Made by a program: the position numbers and the translations under genes. Below the pieces are notes generated by a model. That model ran no database searches. It was not told where the DNA came from and saw only the letters and a program-made list of their open reading frames with translations. This document shows, one piece after another, positions 1-5,137 of a DNA stretch of 5,235 nt. How positions within the stretch are numbered: position 1 is the stretch's first letter; every line of letters starts with the position of its first letter. The stretch comes from JALRBM01 sp964615445 (GTDB lineage: Bacteria > Patescibacteriota > Saccharimonadia > Saccharimonadales > Saccharimonadaceae), in assembly GCA_964615445.1 (NCBI GenBank), contig CAZTOK010000063.1, forward strand, positions 1 through 5,235. The letters are read 5' to 3'.

Positions 1-54
1 TTTGGCGTAAGGTTAATTATTTTTTAATGGTAGTGGTGTTTGTTTTTGGTGGTA

Positions 55-166
55 TTACCCACTTCTTTCCACTGATCCTACTATAATACCCACAATTACC
101 CACGGCAAGCCCGATTTTATATACATTTCCCACTTCCCCTCTGCTTTTCCACAGTTTTGTGGATAA
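55..166. other. DnaA-box cluster, possible replication origin or DnaA-regulated control region
   Basis: Seven 9-mers resemble the DnaA box TTATCCACA. They are TTACCCACT (55-63, 7/9), CTTTCCACT (65-73, 6/9), ATACCCACA (86-94, 7/9), TTACCCACG (96-104, 7/9), TTTCCCACT (126-134, 6/9), TTTTCCACA (145-153, 8/9) and a perfect box on the minus strand (158-166). The last two form an inverted pair with a 4-base spacer. Start-to-start steps are 10, 21, 10, 30, 19 and 13 bases, so many sites lie near one face of the helix. An AT-rich stretch (12-27) lies beside the cluster. Clustered DnaA boxes in a non-coding, AT-rich gap are the hallmark of oriC and of dnaA promoters. Neither dnaA nor dnaN is visible, so origin function is inferred; weak boxes also occur by chance. 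Confidence 0.45.
80..108 (-). promoter_or_regulatory. Leftward sigma-70-type promoter inside the DnaA-box cluster
   Basis: On the minus strand a -35 TTGCCG (103-108, 4/6) and a -10 TATAGT (80-85, 5/6) are separated by exactly 17 bases. Transcription would start near 73-75 and run left out of the window. No start codon with a usable ribosome site follows within 1-75, so any gene it drives begins beyond the left edge with a leader of at least about 75 nt. Two box-like 9-mers (86-94 and 96-104) sit between or overlap the promoter elements, which would suit repression by DnaA, as at autoregulated dnaA genes. The target gene is not visible. Confidence 0.4.
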
Positions 167-186
167 ACAAAAGCATTGTCAGGGGT

Positions 187-223
187 CATAAAAATACCGC
201 GAAAATAGATATTCACGGTATTT
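187..223 (-). terminator. Possible intrinsic terminator of the 67-aa gene
   Basis: Reading the minus strand, AAATACCG (216-223) pairs with CGGTATTT (192-199) in an 8-bp stem with a 16-base loop. It is followed by two more T, giving a run of five. It starts 20 bases after the stop codon at 243, the expected place. The stem is short, the loop long and the tail interrupted by A, so strength is doubtful. Confidence 0.35.
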
Positions 224-242
224 CGTGTACGCTATTTTACAA

Positions 243-446
243 CTAGCGATTAAAGAGGAAGCTTGCTACCTGTGCGTCATACTGTGTAGTCACCTGAAGG
301 GCAATCCACGCAGTAAAGATAAACAAGTTAGCGACCACTGAAACAATCAAGACGGCTGTTTTCAAATCTTGGCTCATGCTTGAAACAGGCATAATCATTT
401 CAGTAGCTTCGTTTGGCGTTTCGTTGGTTTTTGTTTTCTTTGTCAT
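243..446 (-). CDS. Small single-pass membrane protein, 67 aa, function unknown
   Basis: I do not recognise this protein. Residues 1-28 are polar, rich in Thr, Lys and Glu (start MTKKTKTNETPNEA). One hydrophobic helix spans about residues 30-51 (TAVLIVSVVANLFIFTAWIAL), and a short polar tail follows. The basic start suggests the N-terminus stays in the cytoplasm. There is no cleavage site or lipobox, so it is more likely an anchored peptide than a secreted one. It follows the GH1 gene by 53 bp on the same strand but has its own good promoter, so separate expression is likely. The start at 446 is supported by a promoter whose -10 ends 9 bases before the ATG, which implies a leaderless message; no Shine-Dalgarno sequence is present. 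It is short enough that chance must be considered, but promoter, helix and terminator-like hairpin agree. Confidence 0.65.
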   Translation of the reverse strand: MTKKTKTNETPNEATEMIMPVSSMSQDLKTAVLIVSVVANLFIFTAWIALQVTTQYDAQVASFLFNR

Positions 447-455
447 AACATTATT

Positions 456-484
456 AATTTAGCATACTGTTTATGCTTTGTCAA
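456..484 (-). promoter_or_regulatory. Promoter of the 67-aa gene, consensus -35 and extended -10
   Basis: Minus strand: perfect -35 TTGACA (479-484), 17-base spacer, then -10 TAAATT (456-461, 4/6) preceded by TGC, giving the extended -10 form TGnTAnnnT. The -10 ends 9 bases before the ATG at 446, so transcription should begin about 2-4 bases upstream of the start codon. Confidence 0.6.
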
Positions 485-499
485 TTGTATGGACTAGCA

Positions 500-1768
500 T
501 TAGTCATTTGCGGCACGCAAATGCTTGATGACTTTTCCAAACCACTGCGCACTAGGACGAAGGGTCCGCTCACCAGTTTCATAGTCTATCTGCGCAAGAC
601 CAAATCGTGGCCAAGTACCCTTGTCCCATTCGAAATTATCAAGCAAACTCCAGTGCAAATAGCCATCAAGTTTTACGCCATTATCCATCGCTTTCTGCAT
701 ACCAAGTAGCGTTTGCGTAAGCCACCATCGACGATGCTGATCGGTTGCGTCAGCAAGACCATTCTCTGTAATAATAAGTGGTAGTTGGTATTTTTCATTT
801 AGACGCTCGAGTACATGCTGAATATCTGCCGGGCTTAAATCCCACCCCATGTCGCTCATTTTCATCTCAGGGTTATGCACTCGATAGCCATAGACACGGT
901 TACTAAAATAGAAATTTACTCCAAGAAAATCGCAGTTCTTTACTACTTTACGAAGGAAATAATCGTCCTGAAAAAACTGCATTACGTCGGCGCTTTTTCG
1001 ACTCAGCCATGCGTCGTCACCAGCATAAAAATAGTTAGAATTTTTCGCTACTGATACTTTATAGCGGCGATTGAGCAAACGTATTGCGGCAGCCGCCTTA
1101 TTGTGTGCTTTAGCTAAATTGCCAAGCACACGCCAACACATCTTTTTATTTGTCACATTCGGCGGCCAATTGCCTAAATAATAACTCTCAAATGCATATA
1201 CCTCTGGCTCGTTAATAGTAATGATATATCTAACATGCACACCGAGTTCACTAACGATTTTTTCAGCAAAGCGCACAAAATACAAAATATTACTCTTTTT
1301 CTCAAACCCACCCTTCTCCGCAAACCACACCGGGAGCGTAAAATGAAAGAGCGTGAGAACTGGCTCAATACCACGTTTTTTAAGTGATGCCACATACTCT
1401 TTATAATGACTAATGGCCTCTACGTTCCACGCGCCTTCTTGTGGTTCTATCCTAGACCACTCAACACTAAAACGAAGAGCGTTCATATTCATTTTTTGTA
1501 GCAGATCAAAATCTTCCTCATATCTGCTGTAATGATTAGCACCTACACCGGATATATAGTTTTGTGGATTTTTAGCTTCGGCCTGAATATGCGACCAACT
1601 TTCAAGGTCCTCAAGGTAAAATTTAGCCTGGGCAGCCTTTGTTTTTGCATTCTCCAGTTCCCAAATCGTCCACTGATTGTGAAGATTACCCTCCACTTGA
1701 TGCGCACTTATAGCGGCACCCCATAGGAACTTTTTTGGGAATAGTAAGTGTTGTTTTTTACCTGGCAT
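500..1768 (-). CDS. Glycoside hydrolase family 1 (beta-glucosidase/beta-glycosidase type)
   Basis: A 422-residue retaining beta-glycosidase of the GH1 (beta/alpha)8-barrel family, slightly short compared with the usual 440-480. The N-terminal family signature FLWGAAISAHQVEG is at 14-27, with sugar-binding Gln24. The acid/base Glu187 is in TINEPE (184-189) and the nucleophile Glu335 in ITENG (333-337). His142 (FHFTLP) and the aglycone/glycon pocket WSLLDNFEW (373-381, with Glu380 and Trp381) are present, so the active site looks complete. No signal peptide or membrane segment is seen; it should act in the cytoplasm on beta-linked disaccharides or glycosides taken up by the cell. A phospho-sugar preference cannot be decided by eye. 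The ATG at 1768 fits an extended -10 element ending 8 bases upstream and leaves the family N-terminus intact. It has no adjacent sugar transporter, so the substrate is unknown. It diverges from the LssY_C gene. Confidence 0.93.
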   Translation of the reverse strand: MPGKKQHLLFPKKFLWGAAISAHQVEGNLHNQWTIWELENAKTKAAQAKFYLEDLESWSHIQAEAKNPQNYISGVGANHYSRYEEDFDLLQKMNMNALRFSVEWSRIEPQEGAWNVEAISHYKEYVASLKKRGIEPVLTLFHFTLPVWFAEKGGFEKKSNILYFVRFAEKIVSELGVHVRYIITINEPEVYAFESYYLGNWPPNVTNKKMCWRVLGNLAKAHNKAAAAIRLLNRRYKVSVAKNSNYFYAGDDAWLSRKSADVMQFFQDDYFLRKVVKNCDFLGVNFYFSNRVYGYRVHNPEMKMSDMGWDLSPADIQHVLERLNEKYQLPLIITENGLADATDQHRRWWLTQTLLGMQKAMDNGVKLDGYLHWSLLDNFEWDKGTWPRFGLAQIDYETGERTLRPSAQWFGKVIKHLRAAND

Positions 1769-1776
1769 ACGTATGT

Positions 1777-1785
1777 ATTATACCA
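1777..1785 (-). promoter_or_regulatory. GH1 promoter: extended -10, leaderless start
   Basis: The minus strand reads TGGTATAAT, a perfect -10 (1777-1782) with the TGn extension. The -35 region (about 1800-1805, CCTATT) is poor, as is usual for extended -10 promoters. Only 8 bases separate it from the GH1 ATG (1766-1768), so the transcript should start at or within a couple of bases of the start codon. There is no Shine-Dalgarno sequence. Confidence 0.6.
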
Positions 1786-1796
1786 TTTCGATACCG

Positions 1797-1802
1797 TATA
1801 AT
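1797..1802 (+). promoter_or_regulatory. -10 element of the LssY_C gene, facing the GH1 promoter
   Basis: A perfect TATAAT lies 9 bases before the ATG at 1812; no convincing -35 is found at the normal distance. With the opposing GH1 -10 it forms an inverted repeat (TATTATAC 1776-1783 / GTATAATA 1796-1803). If used, the message would be nearly leaderless and the start upstream at 1773 would be impossible. An alternative is a promoter further upstream (TTGTTT at 1751-1756) with AGGA (1803-1806) acting as a ribosome site. Confidence 0.45.
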
Positions 1803-1811
1803 AGGATGACA

Positions 1812-2675
1812 ATGGTGCGTTTCCTACTTCGGAATCTTTGGCGTGGACTTATCTTACTGATTGGTATTACCTTAGTATTAGCTGTTATCAAGGCATACCC
1901 CTATATGCACGCGCAGCTACCTACGTTTGTTATTTTTTTGCTGTTATATATCTTTTTTGCCTATGTCGGCATTCCAACCCTTATTCGGCTTTTGCGGATT
2001 GTCATTAAGCCAAACCATATTCCATTGTACGTAACAACAAGTGACGGCTGGCCATCTGACCCCGTAAACATTGCACTAATCGTCAATGATCGGCGCCATC
2101 TTATAAAGGCCATGAAAGATGCAGGCTGGATAGTGGCCGATCCCTTAACAATAAAGAGCGGTCTACGTGAGCTCGCGTCAATTATTTTTAACACCTCCTA
2201 TGCGAGTGCGCCACTCAGTCATCTTTATTTATTTAACCGCCCACAGGATATTGGATTTGAAATCTCAACCAATACAAATAGAAGTGCACGTACGCGTCAT
2301 CATGTACGCTTTTGGCGCCTAGAAGAACCACCACTTGATCGTCACGATGCCCTGCATATTCGCCATTACACATTTTGGGCTAAAAAGTTCGAACACTTAC
2401 TGTTTGGCAAAAAAGAAATGTGGGTAGGCGCTGCGACTGAAGAAACCTATGCCGTCGCAATTCAGTGGCGTACCGGTCAGCTCACCCACGGCGGCAGTCA
2501 TGAATCTGATAAAGAACGTGATTTTATTATCGCATCACTACGAAAACAGGAGAGTATTTCGCATGTTTATACAAGTAAGCCGGGTAAAGCCTTACGCTTT
2601 CGTGGCCAACAAATTCACACTTTTTATGTCAGTAATGGCAGTATTAAAATTGCACGGCTTCGTCCGAAGAAGTAA
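1812..2675 (+). CDS. Membrane-anchored LssY C-terminal domain protein, 287 aa
   Basis: Two hydrophobic helices (about residues 11-28 and 37-58) anchor the protein, followed by a soluble domain (about 68-270) that I recognise as the LssY_C family. Family-like blocks are DPVNIALI (83-90), AGWIVADPL (104-112), LYLFNRPQDIGFE (138-150), HHVRFWRL (163-170), MWVGAAT (203-209) and ESDKERDFI (231-239). LssY was first named in Legionella secretion genes, but the domain is widespread and its biochemical role is unknown; it is often found with membrane phosphatase (PAP2) or DedA-type segments, which are missing here. I chose the ATG at 1812 (or 1806) over that at 1773 because a TATAAT at 1797-1802 lies inside the longer version and the extra 13 residues do not look like part of the helix. 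The gene diverges from GH1 and ends 2 bp from the convergent DUF1761 gene. Confidence 0.82.
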   Translation: MVRFLLRNLWRGLILLIGITLVLAVIKAYPYMHAQLPTFVIFLLLYIFFAYVGIPTLIRLLRIVIKPNHIPLYVTTSDGWPSDPVNIALIVNDRRHLIKAMKDAGWIVADPLTIKSGLRELASIIFNTSYASAPLSHLYLFNRPQDIGFEISTNTNRSARTRHHVRFWRLEEPPLDRHDALHIRHYTFWAKKFEHLLFGKKEMWVGAATEETYAVAIQWRTGQLTHGGSHESDKERDFIIASLRKQESISHVYTSKPGKALRFRGQQIHTFYVSNGSIKIARLRPKK

Positions 2676-2677
2676 CT

Positions 2678-3100
2678 TTACGCGCCCATAAGGCCAATAA
2701 TGAAAGCCATTACCATAACCGTAACGAGTTCGTGTATGCCATTAAGCACCGTAAGCATTTTGCGACGGCCTTCGAAAAGATCGTGTACCATCAGGCGTAC
2801 TGCCGTAAACCCAAGCCACAACCAAAACGCCGTCATGAGTGTATCTTGGAAAAAGCTATTTTTAAAGAACTGATTGGCAATAAATGATACATGAGCAAGG
2901 ACATAGGCGGTAATGAGTGAACCAATAAAGGTGAGGACGTACATCGATGCCATTTGGCCTTGGCTCACTTTTTTGTCCATTTTGAGACCTGCAAGTTTAG
3001 CCCACGATTTTCCAAACACATTTGGCAGATACCAGATAGAGCCTACCACCATGCTCGAAATTGCTGCTAAAAGCACTGCCCAATAGTTAACTTCTACCAT
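2678..3100 (-). CDS. DUF1761 family integral membrane protein, 140 aa
   Basis: This is a small protein with four predicted membrane helices at about residues 4-24, 50-72, 87-108 and 117-139. The family-like block GSIWYLPNVFGKSW (20-33) follows the first helix. Conserved polar positions appear in later helices: Arg102/His106/Asp107 and the N-G-x-H cluster at 120-123. Length and layout match DUF1761 proteins, whose function is unknown. The start is firm: an AGGAGGG ribosome site lies 7 bases upstream and a promoter further back. It is downstream of the helicase on the same strand (47-bp gap) but has its own promoter, so co-transcription would only be partial. The 3' end is 2 bp from the end of the opposing LssY_C gene. 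Confidence is high that it is a real membrane protein, somewhat lower for the family name. Confidence 0.82.
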   Translation of the reverse strand: MVEVNYWAVLLAAISSMVVGSIWYLPNVFGKSWAKLAGLKMDKKVSQGQMASMYVLTFIGSLITAYVLAHVSFIANQFFKNSFFQDTLMTAFWLWLGFTAVRLMVHDLFEGRRKMLTVLNGIHELVTVMVMAFIIGLMGA

Positions 3101-3106
3101 CTTGTA

Positions 3107-3113
3107 CCCTCCT
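3107..3113 (-). promoter_or_regulatory. Strong Shine-Dalgarno site of the DUF1761 gene
   Basis: The minus strand carries AGGAGGG; 7 bases separate its core AGGAGG (3108-3113) from the ATG at 3100. It is one of only two canonical ribosome sites in the window and fixes this start. It lies within a leader of about 19 nt made from the promoter at 3126-3134. Confidence 0.8.
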
Positions 3114-3125
3114 ATTTATACCTTT

Positions 3126-3134
3126 AGTATAGCA
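3126..3134 (-). promoter_or_regulatory. DUF1761 promoter, extended -10 TGCTATACT
   Basis: The minus strand reads TGCTATACT, a 5/6 -10 with the TGn extension, located just past the helicase stop. The -35 region is weak. The 14-mer GTGCTATACTAAAG (3122-3135) recurs exactly at the helicase promoter (4676-4689). Here the distance to the start codon is long enough for a leader with a ribosome site. Confidence 0.55.
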
Positions 3135-3147
3135 CTAGTAGTAAAAA

Positions 3148-4671
3148 CTACAATGTAACATCTTCGCCAAAATGTTTTTGCAGGCGCATGGTTATACTTC
3201 CCTCGTGACGGCCTAGTTTTTGACTGAGTTCTTTTACTGAAACACCATTTTGAAATTCTTGCTTTAATAAGCTATCGTCGGACGGTTGCCAAGGACGGTA
3301 TGCATTTGGATACGTTTCGCGCATTTTCGCAATTTTATCTGCCCAGCCGTTACTACCTGCTTTTTTAGCCTTTTTTGGTGGCTCGAGCTGACGCTTTTCG
3401 GCTTTTTCAGCAAAGTGAGCAAACTTTTTGACGTCTGCTGCTGCCCGAATATGTAGTTTTGCGTCGATAGCTTGAGCATCTTCACTGATCGCAAGCGCCA
3501 TGCGATTTATACCTGTAAGATACAGGTTGTTCAAATTTTTTACTCGGCTAAGTGCTACGTAACCCATACCTTCTACAAAAGCTTTTCGCAGATCAATTCG
3601 CGCTGCATCGAGCGTCATACCTTGGCTTTTATGCACCGTGATAGCCCAGGCTAGCCGCAATGGAATTTGTGTAATACTCGCCCGCTTTTTGTCACCATCT
3701 CGTAGCTCCCACGTCTCAGGCATCATAGTAACGCGCATACCGTTACGAAATTCTACAACTGGATATTCCGTACCCGGTTCGAATTCTACAACCGTACCAA
3801 TGCTTCCATTGGCATATTTACGATCTGTGGCATTTTTGACCGCCATCACCAGCGCACCTTCTTTTAAGCGTAGCGTTGCTGGCGCAAGTACGGAACGCTG
3901 CAAGTTTTCAACGTAATTGTCCGCACCTGTCGTGGCCTGGGTGTAAAATAATTCGTCGCCTGGTAGTTCATCGAGTTTAGCGTCGTTAATACGATCGACG
4001 TCGATATTCACTGTATGGAGTTCGGTTAGTGTTACGTCTTCTGATGGCTGCTGATCTACCCGGGCCAGCAGTTTCTCAGCATGGTGACGACGAATATCGC
4101 CAGCTCGAAGTGCATTTAGAATCTCAAGTAGCATCTCATCATCTTGACGGTGCTGCTCCTCAAGATAGCAAATGGTTGGGTCTAGTTCTTGCCAGACACG
4201 ACTATGCACGACAAAACCGCCCGCCCGCGAATCACCCTTGTTTATTGGTGGCAATTGGAAAAAATCACCACTCATGATCACCTGAATGCCACCAAATGGA
4301 ATATCTTTGCGACGCACGAGCCGACAAGCCTCATCCACCATGTCAAGCCGGTAATCATGTAGCATAGAAATTTCATCTATCACCAACACATCTGTTTTTT
4401 CGATAATTTCATGCCGGCCTTTTGCCATATGTTCGGCAAATCCCTGCGGCAAATAGTCCGCTACCCCTATGCCCGCCCAGCTATGAATAGTTGTACCGCC
4501 AAGATGAGTTGCCGCAAGACCAGTAGTAGCTGTAACGGACACGTGTTTTCCTTCCGCCTTGGCAAACTTAATAAACTGGTTCAATACAAACGTTTTCCCC
4601 GCACCTGCCGGCCCGGTTAACAGTACGCTTTCGCCAGAAAGCATTATCTCTAGTGCTACCCCTTGATTCAT
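3148..4671 (-). CDS. PIF1-like superfamily 1 DNA helicase with C-terminal helix-turn-helix-like domain
   Basis: A 507-residue ATP-dependent SF1B helicase of the PIF1/RecD2-like group, expected to unwind 5'-tailed DNA such as forks, recombination intermediates or G-quadruplexes. Motifs in order: Walker A GPAGAGKT (20-27), Ia TATTGLAA (47-54), Walker B VIDEIS (97-102), III GDFFQLPP (135-142), IV EEQHRQ (171-176), V VHKSQGMT (346-353) and VI YVALSR (371-376). All catalytic motifs look intact. After the core comes a Lys/Glu/Ala-rich linker (about 410-440). A small domain follows (about 460-503; block GVSVKELSQKLGRHEGSI) that resembles a helix-turn-helix and may help DNA or partner binding. The start at 4671 leaves the Walker A at the usual short distance from the N-terminus and fits a -10 ending 8 bases upstream, with no ribosome site. 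It diverges from the 113-aa gene. The family call is firm; the cellular role is inferred. Confidence 0.93.
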   Translation of the reverse strand: MNQGVALEIMLSGESVLLTGPAGAGKTFVLNQFIKFAKAEGKHVSVTATTGLAATHLGGTTIHSWAGIGVADYLPQGFAEHMAKGRHEIIEKTDVLVIDEISMLHDYRLDMVDEACRLVRRKDIPFGGIQVIMSGDFFQLPPINKGDSRAGGFVVHSRVWQELDPTICYLEEQHRQDDEMLLEILNALRAGDIRRHHAEKLLARVDQQPSEDVTLTELHTVNIDVDRINDAKLDELPGDELFYTQATTGADNYVENLQRSVLAPATLRLKEGALVMAVKNATDRKYANGSIGTVVEFEPGTEYPVVEFRNGMRVTMMPETWELRDGDKKRASITQIPLRLAWAITVHKSQGMTLDAARIDLRKAFVEGMGYVALSRVKNLNNLYLTGINRMALAISEDAQAIDAKLHIRAAADVKKFAHFAEKAEKRQLEPPKKAKKAGSNGWADKIAKMRETYPNAYRPWQPSDDSLLKQEFQNGVSVKELSQKLGRHEGSITMRLQKHFGEDVTL

Positions 4672-4679
4672 CTAACTTT

Positions 4680-4707
4680 AGTATAGCACGCGCATGTGCA
4701 TTGACAG
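4680..4707 (-). promoter_or_regulatory. Helicase promoter, leaderless start
   Basis: Minus strand: -35 CTGTCA (4702-4707, 4/6), 16-base spacer, -10 TATACT (4680-4685) preceded by TGC (extended form). Eight bases separate the -10 from the ATG at 4671, so transcription should begin at or next to the start codon. The -35 overlaps the -35 of the opposing promoter. Confidence 0.6.
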
Positions 4708-4730
4708 CTTTATAAACAAGATGCCATAAT
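4701..4730 (+). promoter_or_regulatory. Promoter of the 113-aa gene
   Basis: A perfect -35 TTGACA (4701-4706) is followed after 18 bases by CATAAT (4725-4730, 5/6), which has a TGC extension (4722-4724). Transcription would start near 4737, giving a leader of about 27 nt that contains a ribosome site. The hexamer shares bases 4702-4706 with the helicase -35 on the other strand, so the two promoters should compete for polymerase. Confidence 0.65.
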
Positions 4731-4751
4731 ACTACAGTCTACCGAGGCGAT

Positions 4752-4756
4752 AGGAG
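4752..4756 (+). promoter_or_regulatory. Shine-Dalgarno site of the 113-aa gene
   Basis: AGGAG lies 7 bases before the ATG at 4764. Together with the promoter it decides that the plus-strand frame, not the long open frame on the opposite strand, is the real gene. Confidence 0.75.
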
Positions 4757-4763
4757 CGTTCAA

Positions 4764-5105
4764 ATGAGTACGATCGTTATTGTCAAACCTCAGACATTGA
4801 ACGACACCGGAATCATTAGTCCAATGTTCGTTGTAGCTGCAAAAGCCGACATCAGACTTCCCTGGGGATTCCTTCGCTACATACAAGAAAGAAATGTTTG
4901 GCAGATCATGACCATTTATAGAGATGAGCCCGTTTTCTGTGAGCAATTCCCCAATGAGGAGTACGTCGACGTACTCGCTGGCGCACCTGACTGCACGCTT
5001 CTCGTCTCTCCTGAGGAGTATGACACGGTGCATAACCTACTTCGTAACGCCGGCCATACGGTGGAAACCATCGAGTACAATGGTCCGTTGTCTACTAGTA
5101 ATTAG
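4764..5105 (+). CDS. Hypothetical acidic protein, 113 aa
   Basis: I do not recognise this protein. It starts with a short beta-like run (STIVIVKPQ, residues 2-10) and has a hydrophobic stretch at 18-26 that is too short for a membrane helix. An aromatic middle follows (RLPWGFLRYI, 31-40; NVWQIMTIY, 44-52), then a helix-strand-like end (VSPEEYDTVHNLLRNAG, 81-97; HTVETIEY, 98-105). Acidic residues outnumber basic ones about two to one; there are two cysteines (59 and 77) and no signal peptide. It looks like a small cytosolic alpha/beta protein. Promoter, leader and ribosome site are all good, so it is very probably expressed. Its codons favour C or G in third position (ATC, GAC, GTC, CTC) more than the LssY_C gene does, which may hint at strong expression or a different origin. 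It contains an 18-bp perfect palindrome and is followed by a terminator-like structure. Confidence 0.75.
   Translation: MSTIVIVKPQTLNDTGIISPMFVVAAKADIRLPWGFLRYIQERNVWQIMTIYRDEPVFCEQFPNEEYVDVLAGAPDCTLLVSPEEYDTVHNLLRNAGHTVETIEYNGPLSTSN
4959..4976. repeat. 18-bp perfect palindrome inside the 113-aa gene
   Basis: GAGTACGTCGACGTACTC equals its own reverse complement over all 18 bases, centred between 4967 and 4968. It encodes Glu-Tyr-Val-Asp-Val-Leu, and because of the symmetry the opposite strand encodes the same six residues. A perfect palindrome of this length is expected about 0.02 times by chance in 5 kb of random sequence. Role unknown: it could be a protein-binding site or an RNA hairpin in the message. 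Confidence 0.85.
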
Positions 5106-5137
5106 TGAACTGACGTCATCGAACCTACATAGATAGT

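Noticed and set aside
27..86. A 19-codon hydrophobic reading frame on the plus strand within the DnaA-box region
   Set aside because: No Shine-Dalgarno site or promoter, very short, and it overlaps box-like repeats that explain its bias.
492..523. Hairpins at the GH1 3' end (CATTTGC/GCAAATG at 505-523 and GACTA/TAGTC at 492-505) as a terminator
   Set aside because: Stems are 7 and 5 bp and there is no T-rich tail on the minus strand; the first lies inside the coding sequence.
1561..1570. TGTGGATTT inside GH1 as a further DnaA box
   Set aside because: Only 7/9, isolated and within coding sequence; expected by chance.
1773..1811. Upstream start at 1773 for the LssY_C gene
   Set aside because: It would place the -10 TATAAT inside the gene and add 13 residues that are not family-like.
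4710..5033. A 107-codon open frame on the minus strand opposite the 113-aa gene
   Set aside because: It has no ribosome site or promoter in the right place, would run into the divergent promoter region, and the plus frame has strong start signals. Its similarity (shared EYVDVL) is only the effect of the palindrome.
5111..5118. TGACGTCA palindrome after the 113-aa gene
   Set aside because: An 8-bp palindrome is common by chance and has no partner site nearby.
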